DNA of 64,000 bases from Chryseolinea soli. Lineage in GTDB: Bacteria; Bacteroidota; Bacteroidia; Cytophagales; Cyclobacteriaceae. The stretch spans positions 5,394,001-5,458,000 of the forward strand of contig NZ_CP032382.1 of assembly GCF_003589925.1 (NCBI RefSeq). Direction: 5' to 3'. The translations under genes were made by a program, and so were the position numbers. Under the pieces are notes generated by a model that was not told the origin of the DNA, did not search any database, and saw only the letters and a list, made by a program, of their open reading frames with translations. This document shows, piece after piece, positions 34,627 to 43,197 of the stretch. Every line of letters begins with the position of its first letter. Within the stretch, counting starts at the first letter, position 1.

Positions 34627-35172
34627 ATGAAGTCTTTGACAAAACTCCTGCTTTTGCTCCCCGTTGCCATACCCTGGCAAGTAACGGCGCAGCAACGTTA
34701 CTTCGCAGAGAAGTCGGTCGTTTCGTTTTTCTCCGATGGCGTGGTAGAAGACATCTCGGCCACCAACTCGAAAGTGACCAGCATCTTCGATGCACACGAC
34801 GGCGAGGTGGCGTATTTGTTAAGCATCAAAGACTTTCAGTTCGTAAACAAATTGATGCAGGTGCACTTCAACGAAAAGTATATGGACACGGAAAAATTTC
34901 CGAAGTCATCTTTTCAGGGACAGATCACCGGCTTCAATCTCAGCAGCACCGGCAAGCAGCAGGTCAAAGCTAAAGGAAAGCTCACCCTGCACGGCGTCAC
35001 CCACGACATCGATGTGCCCGGCACCATCGAAGTGGTAGACAACCGGTTGGCGCTGAAATCCAAGTTCATTATAAAACTGGCAGACTACGATATCAAGATC
35101 CCGCAGATCGTGTGGCAGAATATCGCGCAACAAGTGGAAGTCACGGTAGACTTCATGTATCGACCTCTTTAA
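34627..35172 (+). CDS. YceI-family periplasmic protein
   Basis: 181 aa with signal peptide ('LLLLLPVAIPWQVTAQQ'). A single YceI lipocalin-like barrel is visible: 'YFAEKSVVSFFSDGVVEDIS' at the N-terminus, 'HFNEKYMDTEKFPKSSFQG', 'GKLTLHGVTHDIDVPGTIEV' and the C-terminal 'FIIKLADYDIKIPQIVWQNI'. YceI barrels bind polyisoprenoids such as quinone-like lipids in the periplasm. Co-oriented with the cytochrome-like gene 134 nt upstream and the DUF5777 gene 10 nt downstream, probably one operon. Confidence 0.92.
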   Translation: MKSLTKLLLLLPVAIPWQVTAQQRYFAEKSVVSFFSDGVVEDISATNSKVTSIFDAHDGEVAYLLSIKDFQFVNKLMQVHFNEKYMDTEKFPKSSFQGQITGFNLSSTGKQQVKAKGKLTLHGVTHDIDVPGTIEVVDNRLALKSKFIIKLADYDIKIPQIVWQNIAQQVEVTVDFMYRPL

Positions 35173-35182
35173 TTAAAGCAAC

Positions 35183-36064
35183 ATGAAAAAAATAATTTTA
35201 CTCTTTTTGCTCACCCCTTGCGTGGCCCTGGCACAAAACGATTTGCTGGGCGAGCTCGAAAAAGATTCCAAGAAAGAAACGGAATTTGTATACGCCACCT
35301 TCAAAGGCACGCGCCTTGGCAACGGCCACACCATCGAAACCAAAGCCGGCGGCACGCTCGAATTTATTTTCGGCCACCGCTTCGGCGCCATCAACGGCGG
35401 CGCCTACGAAATGTATGGTCTCGACCAAGCCTATGTGCGTCTCGGATTGGACTATGGCATCACCGACCGCCTCTCCGTCAGCATCGGCCGCAACTCCACC
35501 GACAAGACGATGGACGGCTATCTGAAATACAAATTGCTGCGGCAATCGTCTGGTGAGCGGAACTTCCCCATCTCCGTCACGGCGTTGGGTGGCATTGCTT
35601 ATAAACTCTCTCCTAAAAATAATAGCGAGGTGGCGCCTGGTTTTGAAAATGTCGACCGTCTTTCCTACACCGGCCAGTTGCTCATCGCGCGCAAGTTCTC
35701 GACGAATTTCTCTTTCCAACTCATGCCCACGTTAGTGCATAAAAACTACGTCACGCAATCCATCGAGAGCAACGACCAGTTTGCCATCGGTTTTGGCGGA
35801 CGCATCAAGCTCACCAAAAGCATCGCGCTCACCGGCGAATATTACTACAATGCCAGCCGCATCAGCGGATCGCCCTACTACGACGCCATGTCGCTCGGCA
35901 TCGACATCGAGACCGGCGGCCACGTGTTCCAGTTGTTGCTCACCAACGCGATCGGGCTTACCGAGCGCGCCTTCATCACGGAGACCCGAGACAACTTCTG
36001 GGACGGCGGCATCCACCTGGGCTTCAACGTGACGCGGGCGTTCCAGCTGAAAAAAAGACAGTAA
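35183..36064 (+). CDS. DUF5777 family beta-barrel protein
   Basis: 293 aa with signal peptide (MKKIILLFLLTPCVALAQN). The mature protein is built of amphipathic strands ending in aromatic residues ('LEFIFGHRFGAINGGAYEMY', 'GLDQAYVRLGLDYGITDRLS', 'GIHLGFNVTRAFQL'), as expected for an outer-membrane barrel; this pattern matches DUF5777. The family regularly follows YceI and short c-type cytochromes in Bacteroidota; its function is unknown. It lies 10 nt after the YceI stop. Confidence 0.82.
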   Translation: MKKIILLFLLTPCVALAQNDLLGELEKDSKKETEFVYATFKGTRLGNGHTIETKAGGTLEFIFGHRFGAINGGAYEMYGLDQAYVRLGLDYGITDRLSVSIGRNSTDKTMDGYLKYKLLRQSSGERNFPISVTALGGIAYKLSPKNNSEVAPGFENVDRLSYTGQLLIARKFSTNFSFQLMPTLVHKNYVTQSIESNDQFAIGFGGRIKLTKSIALTGEYYYNASRISGSPYYDAMSLGIDIETGGHVFQLLLTNAIGLTERAFITETRDNFWDGGIHLGFNVTRAFQLKKRQ

Positions 36065-36080
36065 CATCCACGGGCGGCTA

Positions 36081-36110
36081 TTGAAATAAACCTCCTGTTC
36101 TTTACTTTTA
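36081..36110 (+). promoter_or_regulatory. promoter of the SSS symporter gene
   Basis: TTG (36081-36083), 19 nt, TACTTTTA (36103-36110). Matches the -33/-7 form with one mismatch in the -7 box. It places transcription start near 36117, between the DUF5777 stop and the TTG start codon. Confidence 0.5.
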
Positions 36111-36141
36111 GACCCTTAACCGTCTAAATAGCACAAGCGCA

Positions 36142-37554
36142 TTGTTACTTTTTTCCATCATCGCCTACCTTTTGCTTACGGTGTTGGTGGGGTTTTGGGC
36201 GTCCCGCAAGGTGAAGACCTCGGGCGATTTCATGCTAGCCGGCCGCAGCCTGCCGCTCATGCTCAGCTCGGCCGCTATGTTCGCCACCTGGTTCGGGTCC
36301 GAGACCGTGTTTGGTGCCTCCTCCGAATTTCTGAAAAGCGGCCTCTATGGCGTCATCGAAGATCCCTTTGGCGCAGCGCTTTGCCTCGTTCTTTTTGGAG
36401 CTTTCTTCGCCGGCAAACTCTACCGGATGAACCTGCTCACGCTGGGCGACTATTTTAAGATCCGTTTTGGCGGCCGCACCGAACGCGTCGCCAGCATCTT
36501 CCTGGCGCCACCCTACATCGGCTACACCGCCGCGCAACTGGTGGCGATGGGCATCATCCTCAACGTGGTCACCGGCCTGGCCACCTGGCAAGGGGTCGTG
36601 GTCAGCGCCCTGGTGGTGACCCTCTACACCTACGTGGGCGGCATGTGGGCCATCTCCATCACCGACTTCATCCAAAGTATCATCATCATTTCGGGATTGC
36701 TGGTGCTGGCCATCATCCTCGCGGGCAAGGCCGGGGGAGCGGGGCTGGTCCTTTCCGAGATGCCTAAGGAAAGCCTGAAATTTCTTCCCGACCCCAACCC
36801 GAAAGCGATCGTCACCTACATTGCCATGTGGGCGGTGCTGGGTTTGGGATCGCTGCCTTCGCAGGATGTCTATCAACGCGCCATGTCGTCGTCGTCGGAA
36901 CGGACCGCCGTGTGGTCGTGTTATATTGCCGCATTCTTGTATCTGTCCGTCGCCATGTTGCCTTTGTTCATCAGCTTATGCGTGCGCCACCTGTATCCCG
37001 ACCAACTGGCGGGCGACACGCAATTGGCCTTGCCCAACATGGTGCTCCAGCACACGTCGTTGCCCATCCAGATCCTGTTTTTCGGATCGTTGCTGTCGGC
37101 CATCATGAGTACCACCAGCTCGTCCATCCTGGCTCCATCCGCGATTTTTTCCGAGAACCTGCTCAAACCCCTCATCGGCCACCGCTACACCGACAAGCAA
37201 CTGCTGATGATGACCCGGATTTGTGTTTTAATTTTCGCTGCATCCGCCACCATTATGGCGTGTTTACGTTCCAACATCTACGAACTGGTAGGGGAGTCGT
37301 CCATCCTCAGCCTGGTCTCCTTGTTTGTGCCCCTCACGCTGGGGCTCTACTGGAAGAAGGCCAATAGCACCGGGGCCTTGTTGTCGATGGTGTTAGGAAT
37401 GATTACTTGGATTATCTTTGAAGTTTGTGACACATCGTGGCCCAGCCTTGTGCCGGCCACGATCGTCAGTTTGTTAGGCATGCTGGCAGGGGTATACTTC
37501 TGGCCGGCAAAATTTAAAAAGTATGGTAAAGATCGAGATCAATCGTTTGAATGA
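36142..37554 (+). CDS. sodium:solute symporter (SSS family)
   Basis: 470 aa with about 13 membrane helices. SSS signatures are 'RKVKTSGDFMLAGRSLPLML', 'ATWFGSETVFGASSEFLKSG' and 'GSLPSQDVYQRAMSSSSERT', the last corresponding to the sodium-site region. Imports a small solute (sugar, amino or organic acid) with sodium across the inner membrane; the substrate is not readable. The start is TTG at 36142: an in-frame TAG at 36109 leaves no ATG or GTG, and the first helix is complete from this codon. The last 32 nt overlap the OsmC gene. Confidence 0.88.
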   Translation: MLLFSIIAYLLLTVLVGFWASRKVKTSGDFMLAGRSLPLMLSSAAMFATWFGSETVFGASSEFLKSGLYGVIEDPFGAALCLVLFGAFFAGKLYRMNLLTLGDYFKIRFGGRTERVASIFLAPPYIGYTAAQLVAMGIILNVVTGLATWQGVVVSALVVTLYTYVGGMWAISITDFIQSIIIISGLLVLAIILAGKAGGAGLVLSEMPKESLKFLPDPNPKAIVTYIAMWAVLGLGSLPSQDVYQRAMSSSSERTAVWSCYIAAFLYLSVAMLPLFISLCVRHLYPDQLAGDTQLALPNMVLQHTSLPIQILFFGSLLSAIMSTTSSSILAPSAIFSENLLKPLIGHRYTDKQLLMMTRICVLIFAASATIMACLRSNIYELVGESSILSLVSLFVPLTLGLYWKKANSTGALLSMVLGMITWIIFEVCDTSWPSLVPATIVSLLGMLAGVYFWPAKFKKYGKDRDQSFE

Positions 37555-37942
37555 CAACTTCCACATGGAAGCCGTCAACGAGCAGGGCGCCAAACTCCAG
37601 ATGGATGCGTCGCCCGATGTGGGGGGAGAAAACCTGGGCATGCGCCCGATGCAACTGCTGCTGGCCGCCATGGGCGGATGCAGCTCCATTGACGTGATCA
37701 ATATTTTAAAGAAACAAAAACAGCCCTTAAGGGACATCAAGGTGACCGTGACCGGCGAACGCGAAAAGGACGTAGTGCCCTCCGTCTACACGGAAGTACA
37801 CGCCCATTTCAAACTTTATGGCGATCTCGATAAGGAGAAAGTGGCCAGGGCCGTAAACCTCGGCGTGGAAAAGTATTGCTCCGTGGCCAAGACCCTGGAG
37901 GCCAACGCCAAGATCACCTACACCATCGAGATCTTACCCTAA
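37523..37942 (+). CDS. OsmC-family peroxide-reductase-like protein
   Basis: 139 aa, cytosolic. The two redox Cys of the family are present: Cys53 in 'LLAAMGGCSSIDVINIL' and Cys119 in 'GVEKYCSVAKTLEA', so thiol-dependent reduction of organic hydroperoxides is plausible. 'GENLGMRPMQLLLAAMG' and 'VYTEVHAHFKLYGDLDKEKV' fit the OsmC fold. It overlaps the 3' end of the SSS symporter gene by 32 nt and precedes metZ by about 47 nt, indicating coupled expression of the three. Confidence 0.92.
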   Translation: MVKIEINRLNDNFHMEAVNEQGAKLQMDASPDVGGENLGMRPMQLLLAAMGGCSSIDVINILKKQKQPLRDIKVTVTGEREKDVVPSVYTEVHAHFKLYGDLDKEKVARAVNLGVEKYCSVAKTLEANAKITYTIEILP

Positions 37943-37989
37943 ACCGGCATTGACAATTTTTTAGAAGTTTATTGATTTTATACGCACCC

Positions 37990-39168
37990 ATGGAAGAAGA
38001 ATTCTATTTCGAAACCAACGCCATCCGCGGACAACACGAGCGCTCGGAGTTTCGTGAACACTCCGTCCCCTTGTACCTCACTTCTAGTTTCGTTTTCGAC
38101 GACGCCGAACAAGCCCGCGCCATGTTCGCCGACGAGATCGCCGGCAACATCTACAGCCGCTACTCCAACCCCAACACCAACGAGTTCATCGCCAAACTCT
38201 GCGTCATGGAAGGCACCGAAGACGGCATCGCCACCTCCTCCGGCATGGCCGCCATGTGGAGCAGCATGGCCGCGTTATTAAAATCGGGCGACCATGTACT
38301 GGCCAGCCGTTCGGTCTTTGGTTCAACCCATCAGATCCTGAATACGATTTTCCCCCGCTTCGGCATCACCTATTCCTATGCCGACATCGATCAACCCGAA
38401 ACCTGGGAAAGCAAAATACAACCCAACACGAAGATGATCTTCGTGGAAACCCCGTCCAACCCCGCGCTCGACCTCATCGACCTGGAGTGGCTCGGCAAAC
38501 TGGCCGCAAAACACAAGTTGATCCTCAACGTCGACAACTGTTTTGCCACACCCTATCTGCAAACACCAGCCAAGTGGGGCGCGCATATCGTCACGCACTC
38601 TGCTACTAAATTCATGGACGGCCAAGGCCGCGTCATCGGTGGCGCCATCCTCGGCACTAAAGAGCTCATCAAAGAGATTCGCTTCTTCACACGCCACACC
38701 GGACCGGCCATGTCACCGTTCAATGCGTGGATCCTTTCCAAGAGCCTTGAGACGTTGGCTGTGCGCATGGATCGTCATTGTGACAATTCGCTGAAGCTGG
38801 CAGAGTTCCTCGAAAGCCATCCTCAGGTCGTCAAAGTAAAATATCCATTCCTGCCTTCCCATCCGCAATATGCATTAGCTAAAAAACAAATGCGTCTTGG
38901 CGGAGGCATTGTCACGTTCGAGATCAAAGGAGGCCTGGAGCAAGGACGCAAGTTTTTGAACGCGCTGAAAATGATCTCGCATACACCTAACCTTGGCGAC
39001 ACACGCACCATAGCCATTCACCCCGCATCGACAACGCATTCCAAGTTGTCGGACGAGGAGCGCGCCGTGGTGGGCATCACGCCTGGGCTGATCCGCATTG
39101 CCGTAGGGTTAGAGGATGTGCGAGACATCATCAATGATGTGAAGCAGGCGATTCAATCGTCCATGTAG
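37990..39168 (+). CDS. metZ: O-succinylhomoserine sulfhydrylase-like PLP enzyme
   Basis: 392 aa from the ATG at 37990. A Cys/Met-metabolism PLP enzyme of fold type I, with cofactor Lys207 in 'THSATKFMDGQGRVIGGAIL'. 'NIYSRYSNPNTNEFIAKLCV', 'ATSSGMAAMWSSMAALL' and 'IHPASTTHSKLSDEERAVVG' are typical of O-succinyl/acetylhomoserine sulfhydrylases. It makes homocysteine from activated homoserine and sulfide in methionine synthesis. Cystathionine gamma-synthase is the main alternative. The start chosen omits six residues from an upstream non-ATG codon. Confidence 0.88.
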   Translation: MEEEFYFETNAIRGQHERSEFREHSVPLYLTSSFVFDDAEQARAMFADEIAGNIYSRYSNPNTNEFIAKLCVMEGTEDGIATSSGMAAMWSSMAALLKSGDHVLASRSVFGSTHQILNTIFPRFGITYSYADIDQPETWESKIQPNTKMIFVETPSNPALDLIDLEWLGKLAAKHKLILNVDNCFATPYLQTPAKWGAHIVTHSATKFMDGQGRVIGGAILGTKELIKEIRFFTRHTGPAMSPFNAWILSKSLETLAVRMDRHCDNSLKLAEFLESHPQVVKVKYPFLPSHPQYALAKKQMRLGGGIVTFEIKGGLEQGRKFLNALKMISHTPNLGDTRTIAIHPASTTHSKLSDEERAVVGITPGLIRIAVGLEDVRDIINDVKQAIQSSM

Positions 39169-39716
39169 CCAGTCGACATCACTCAATCAGCAGATTTGCC
39201 GCAGGGCCTTAGCCCGAATCAGCGGTCCGCAACATATTAATGCCAGGATTCACTATTGGTAAAGGAATCCCCATCATCTCCATAACCCCAGGCTTTAGCC
39301 TGGGGTAGCGAGACACCCCATACATCTGCGCCACGCTCGCCCTATGTCAAGGATGCGCACGTTCATGGCGCACACATCTCAATACTTGCATCGAAGCGCG
39401 CAGGGTACTGCCTCACTATATTGGCGTCAAGCACACGATCAGCGTCATGCGGCCCCCCTCGGAAGCCTCGGGGCCGGGCTTTCCGTTCCAAGTCCGTCTA
39501 CGCTCAAGCCCAGCGCGCTTCGGGCTTTCCACTGCAATCCCTGGCCGAGCTCGATGATATTTCCTCAAAAAACGATAACAAATATCTCGATTGGAATTTG
39601 CACATAACGATCTATCTTGATTTTAAGAGGAGGCTGACTTTCATATTGAAAGGGCATATCTGAAGAATTGAATTCGGAATGACTTCAATGAACATATTTA
39701 AAACTTATGTGATGAT
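39169..39716. repeat. repeat-rich intergenic region
   Basis: 548 nt without a convincing gene. 39286-39305 is a perfect hairpin CCCCAGGCT-TT-AGCCTGGGG. About 39440-39545 contains GC-rich hairpin-forming sequence (GGCCCCCCTCGGAAGCCTCG) followed by CGGGCTTTCCGTTCCAAGTC and CGGGCTTTCCACTGCAATCC, two related phrases about 50 nt apart. Overlapping short frames (39344-39607, 39421-39663) read through this repeat and look like by-products. From about 39600 the base composition turns AT-rich. Confidence 0.5.
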
Positions 39717-39872
39717 ATGAAAAACTTTAAAACGATATCAATTATCATTTTGCTAGTATTTAGTGTTTTGCTAGTGTTTTTTGCTTACGCACAAAAAAAA
39801 CAAAGTGATCGCACACGTCAAGAAAACCATAGAACCGTCAATTACTTGATTCCATGCGAATACAATTATTAG
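39717..39872 (+). CDS. small exported or membrane protein, possibly truncated
   Basis: 51 aa. Starts MKNFKTISIIILLVFSVLLV and continues FFAYAQKKQSDRTRQENHR: a basic start, one hydrophobic helix and a polar tail with a possible signal cleavage site after AYA. It lies in an AT-rich patch and ends abruptly in 'LIPCEYNY', which could be a frame break of a longer ancestor. No family recognised; it may be a remnant. Confidence rests on the well-formed N-terminus only. Confidence 0.4.
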   Translation: MKNFKTISIIILLVFSVLLVFFAYAQKKQSDRTRQENHRTVNYLIPCEYNY

Positions 39873-40106
39873 AATGTCAGCAGGGTAGTAAATAGCACTC
39901 ATCCTCCGTCAAGGTATATGAAATATTTTTTCACGTATTACGAATTCAGCTATTTCAGCACTGGAATGATATTGACTGAAATGACGTAGTTGAGACGGGC
40001 ACCGATTGGTTTATTCCGCGTACAAAAGATCTCACACGAATTCTGGGATAAGAAATGCGTTGAAAACTACTTAAATTCATCGTTGAGAACCCTAAACGAC
40101 CTTCTT

Positions 40107-41483
40107 ATGCCTGCGAAGAAACTTTACCTGTTACTCATCACACTGGTTCTATGTCAGTGTGCCATAGCCCAACAAGAAGTCCTTGTACTGAAAGGCGGAA
40201 CAATCATAGACGTCACAGACTTTGGTAATTCCGAACGCGACATCTCCAACGCTACGGTGGTGATCGAGGGAGGCCGGATCAAAGCTGCAGGCAGCGCATC
40301 GTCAGTGAAGGTTCCAAAAGGAGCCAAAGTGATCGACGTCTCAGGAAAATATATCGTTCCTGGGTTGATCGATTGCTTTGGCATCATCAACGACCAAGCC
40401 TATGCGAACGCCTACCTGTACATGGGGGTGACCACCGCGGTCATGACAGAGGATAACCGCCGTGGAAAAATTGATTGGACGGTCAATCCCTCCCCCCACA
40501 AGATCATACTCGATGCCTACTGGGGGGCGAAGTCCAAGCGAGTTAGCGTGGGCGGCGTGGAGAATGCCGGTTTTGAGATTGTTCGGTCATGGAGTAAAGA
40601 AGAAATAGATCATGATATCGACTCGCTGGGGAAGGCGGGAGTGAAGGTGTTACTCGTTCATTATGCGGTTGTGCCCGCGCAACTTCCGGCCATTGTTGCA
40701 GCTTGTAAGCGAAACAAGATCGCAACGATTGGCGAGTTGGGCTTGTCGTCTTACCGGGAAGCGGTTCAGGCCGGCATTCAGAGCTTCGTGCACACATCGC
40801 GCTATTCGGCCGATATGTTGCCCGACTCGTTGCGAAAGGTCTATAGCACATCTCCGTTTGGTCCGCCGGCAAGGGCTTATTATGAATACATTACCGGTCA
40901 AAAAAATATAGCTGACGACCCAAAACTGTTGGAGCTGTCGAAGCTGTATCGCGATCATCGCATCGGGTTGATTTCTACTGCAGGTATGATACAATATCCT
41001 GAGATGGAATTTGCCACCAACCCCTGGCTGGAGCCGATCGCCTCCATCATCGACGAGCGAACGATCGAGTTCGAGCCGTTGGACAAGAGCACAGGGAAAC
41101 CAAAAAATCCGTCGCCTGTGCGGCAGCACGCTGTGCCCGCGCTGGTCGAGATCGACAAGGTTTTTGCTAAGCAGGGGGTGCGCTATATCACGGGAACGGG
41201 TACCGATGCCTTTGGTACGCTACCCGGCATTTCCCTTCACAACGAACTGGCCATGCTCTCGCACTTTGGGCTCACCAATCGCCAGGCCCTTGCTGCGGCT
41301 ACTCATAATTTTTCTTTATTGTGGGAATGGACGTCGATTGGCAAAGTGGAGACGGGAAGAGACGCCAACATCCTGGTGCTCGATCAAAACCCGGTGACCT
41401 CGCTGAAGCATCTAAAAGCGATTAGTCTTTTGATCGTTGAGGGGAAAATTGTCGACCGGAATAAATTGATGCAGAAGCCGTGA
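40107..41483 (+). CDS. exported amidohydrolase-fold protein lacking the HxH metal motif
   Basis: 458 aa from the ATG at 40107, directly before the signal peptide 'LYLLLITLVLCQCAIAQQ'; the frame is open to 39990 but without a plausible signal. The fold is clear: N-terminal beta sandwich 'VLVLKGGTIIDVTDFG', 'VIDVSGKYIVPGLID', and C-terminal 'GTGTDAFGTLPGISLHNELA' and 'SIGKVETGRDANILVLDQNP'. After 'PGLID' the expected x-H-x-H is C-F-G-I (residues 90-93), so two metal-binding His are absent, and the later His positions are also poorly kept. It is probably not a classical hydrolase. Isolated gene in a repeat-rich area. Confidence 0.78.
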   Translation: MPAKKLYLLLITLVLCQCAIAQQEVLVLKGGTIIDVTDFGNSERDISNATVVIEGGRIKAAGSASSVKVPKGAKVIDVSGKYIVPGLIDCFGIINDQAYANAYLYMGVTTAVMTEDNRRGKIDWTVNPSPHKIILDAYWGAKSKRVSVGGVENAGFEIVRSWSKEEIDHDIDSLGKAGVKVLLVHYAVVPAQLPAIVAACKRNKIATIGELGLSSYREAVQAGIQSFVHTSRYSADMLPDSLRKVYSTSPFGPPARAYYEYITGQKNIADDPKLLELSKLYRDHRIGLISTAGMIQYPEMEFATNPWLEPIASIIDERTIEFEPLDKSTGKPKNPSPVRQHAVPALVEIDKVFAKQGVRYITGTGTDAFGTLPGISLHNELAMLSHFGLTNRQALAAATHNFSLLWEWTSIGKVETGRDANILVLDQNPVTSLKHLKAISLLIVEGKIVDRNKLMQKP

Positions 41484-41648
41484 ATGCGACTTCTTTTTTG
41501 AGGGTATGCTTGCGCTATTTCTATAAATTGAATACTGGATTACATGCCCATCAACCAAGTGTCAGACTCGGTGCTCAACGAAATATCGTTCGTCGCCAAC
41601 GAAATGCCGTCTTAGCCTAACGCGTATTCCACTGAACCCACACGCAAA
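41484..41648. other. intergenic remainder after the amidohydrolase-like gene
   Basis: No feature found in 41484-41648. Together with 41808-41910 this makes up the non-coding part of the interval between the amidohydrolase-like gene and the MoeB-rhodanese gene. Confidence 0.4.
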
Positions 41649-41807
41649 TCATCCCTCAGCATCCCGGAAGATCATCCAGAGAAAAAAGATAGTAACGGTA
41701 AAAGTCATCAATAAGCTAAAACCTGAATTGCGGGTGAATGCATTGAAGGCGACGAAGACGCCATAGGCAAGAATAGGAGTAAATAAGAGTTTGACCCTCT
41801 TCTTCAT
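41649..41807 (-). CDS. small two-helix membrane protein
   Basis: 52 aa. Sequence starts MKKRVKLLFTPILAYGVFVA and ends FFLWMIFRDAEG. Two hydrophobic helices (about 7-22 and 31-46) are separated by a short polar turn 'NAFTRNSG', with positive charges at the N-terminus, all typical of a genuine small inner-membrane protein. The ATG is preceded by a sequence without a Shine-Dalgarno site, as usual here. No family recognised. An overlapping frame (41716-41901, same strand) is less plausible. Confidence 0.5.
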   Translation of the reverse strand: MKKRVKLLFTPILAYGVFVAFNAFTRNSGFSLLMTFTVTIFFLWMIFRDAEG

Positions 41808-41910
41808 TTTGACCTAGGATTAGGATGTAGCAGAGGGATACTGATTGTACGTGCACTACGGACAACAGGTTGCAACGACACCGATAGAGCGCAGACACCA
41901 ACGCAAGCCC

Positions 41911-41948
41911 AAATAAAAAAGCCGCCTCAAATCTGAGACGGCTTCAAT
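41911..41948 (-). terminator. terminator of the MoeB-rhodanese gene
   Basis: Minus-strand stem GCCGTCTCA/TGAGGCGGC with one G-U pair (41919-41942), then a U-run (plus-strand AAAAAA at 41913-41918). Confidence 0.75.
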
Positions 41949-41989
41949 GTTTTAACACCTAAGATGCAACGATTGCGTAGACTCTTTGC

Positions 41990-43147
41990 TCAAGAAACAT
42001 GCATCTCCGGATCGATCTCTCTCGCCCAGGCGAGAATACCGCCCTTCAGGTTGTAAAGATTTTCAAACTTATGATTTTTTTCCAGCCACTGCACCATGTT
42101 GCCGCTGCGTGCACCGCTCCGGCAGTGGATCACCACTTTTTTGTCACGCGAGATCTTGTCTACGCTCGACGGGATGTCGCCTTGGGGAATCAGTTCGCCG
42201 TCCAGGTTGGCGGCTTCGTATTCGTGGGGCTCGCGGACGTCGATCAGTTGAAAGTCGGCGCCGGAGTCCATGAGTTGTTTCAGTTCTTGTACGGTAATCT
42301 CCTTCATAATTTCACGTTCGTTAAAAGTCAAAGATTTATTTTTATGCTGATTTAAACCACAAAAATCTTCATAATCTATCAGTGTGGTAATAACGTAGCG
42401 ATCGCGCTGCGGGTGATAACGGATAATGGTGACATTCATACTCAACGCATCCACGATGGCCAGCTTCTCGGCCAGCGGTTCGCCCAGCCCGGTAATGATC
42501 TTGATGGCCTCGGCCGCCTGCATGGTGCCCACCATGCCCGGCAAAATACCGAGCACACCGGCCTCCTCGCAATTTGGCACACTCGATGGATCGGGCGGCT
42601 CCGGGAAAAGGTCGCGGTAGTTGGCGCTGCGGTGACCGTCTTTCTGTGAAAGATTAAAAACAGAGACATGCCCCTCGAAGCGAAGAATGGAGCCATACAC
42701 CAGCGGCTTGCCAAGCAGACCACAGGCGTCGTTCAATAAATAGCGCGTCGGGAAATTATCGGTGCCGTCGATCACCACGTCGTAGTCTTTCAGCACGTCG
42801 AGTGCGTTGGACGATGTGAGGGCGGTCGGATAGGGATGGATAGTGATGCCGGGGTTGAGCCGGGAGAGTCTGGTGCGGGCGCTTTGGGCTTTGTTGTGCC
42901 CGATGTCGTCGACGGTGAAGAGGATCTGGCGTTGCAGGTTAGAGAGGTCCACCGTGTCGCCGTCCGCGATGCCCAGCGTGCCGATGCCGGCGGCGGCCAG
43001 GTAGAGAAGGGCAGGGGAGCCCAGGCCGCCTGCGCCTACCACCAAAACTTTGGCTTGCTTCAGCTTCAGTTGGTTCTCCAGGCCAAATTCCCGGAGCGCG
43101 AGGTGGCGGCTGTAGCGTATAGTTTCTTCGCGGGTCAGTGTCGTCAT
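41990..43147 (-). CDS. MoeB/ThiF-type adenylyltransferase fused to rhodanese domain
   Basis: 385 aa from the ATG at 43147 (a TTG five codons earlier is possible). Residues about 5-245 are the E1-like adenylation domain: 'LREFGLENQLKLKQAKVLVV', nucleotide motif 'GAGGLGSPALLYLAAAGIG', 'DLSNLQRQILFTVDDIG' with the conserved Arg, and 'VIDGTDNFPTRYLLND'. Residues about 285-385 are a rhodanese domain with the persulfide Cys in 'VVIHCRSGARSGNMVQWLE'. The pair adenylates and thiolates a ubiquitin-like sulfur carrier (MoaD or ThiS), as in MoeBR/Uba4 fusions. No moa or thi genes are adjacent. Its own terminator follows. Confidence 0.9.
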   Translation of the reverse strand: MTTLTREETIRYSRHLALREFGLENQLKLKQAKVLVVGAGGLGSPALLYLAAAGIGTLGIADGDTVDLSNLQRQILFTVDDIGHNKAQSARTRLSRLNPGITIHPYPTALTSSNALDVLKDYDVVIDGTDNFPTRYLLNDACGLLGKPLVYGSILRFEGHVSVFNLSQKDGHRSANYRDLFPEPPDPSSVPNCEEAGVLGILPGMVGTMQAAEAIKIITGLGEPLAEKLAIVDALSMNVTIIRYHPQRDRYVITTLIDYEDFCGLNQHKNKSLTFNEREIMKEITVQELKQLMDSGADFQLIDVREPHEYEAANLDGELIPQGDIPSSVDKISRDKKVVIHCRSGARSGNMVQWLEKNHKFENLYNLKGGILAWAREIDPEMHVS

Positions 43148-43197
43148 AGCGGGTGCTGCCAAATATAAGCGGAATTATGATGCTATAAGTTCCCAGT

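Noticed and set aside
39344..39663. Two overlapping short plus-strand frames (87 and 80 aa)
   Set aside because: They lie on a GC-rich repeated phrase, overlap in different frames, and lack signal, domain or start context.
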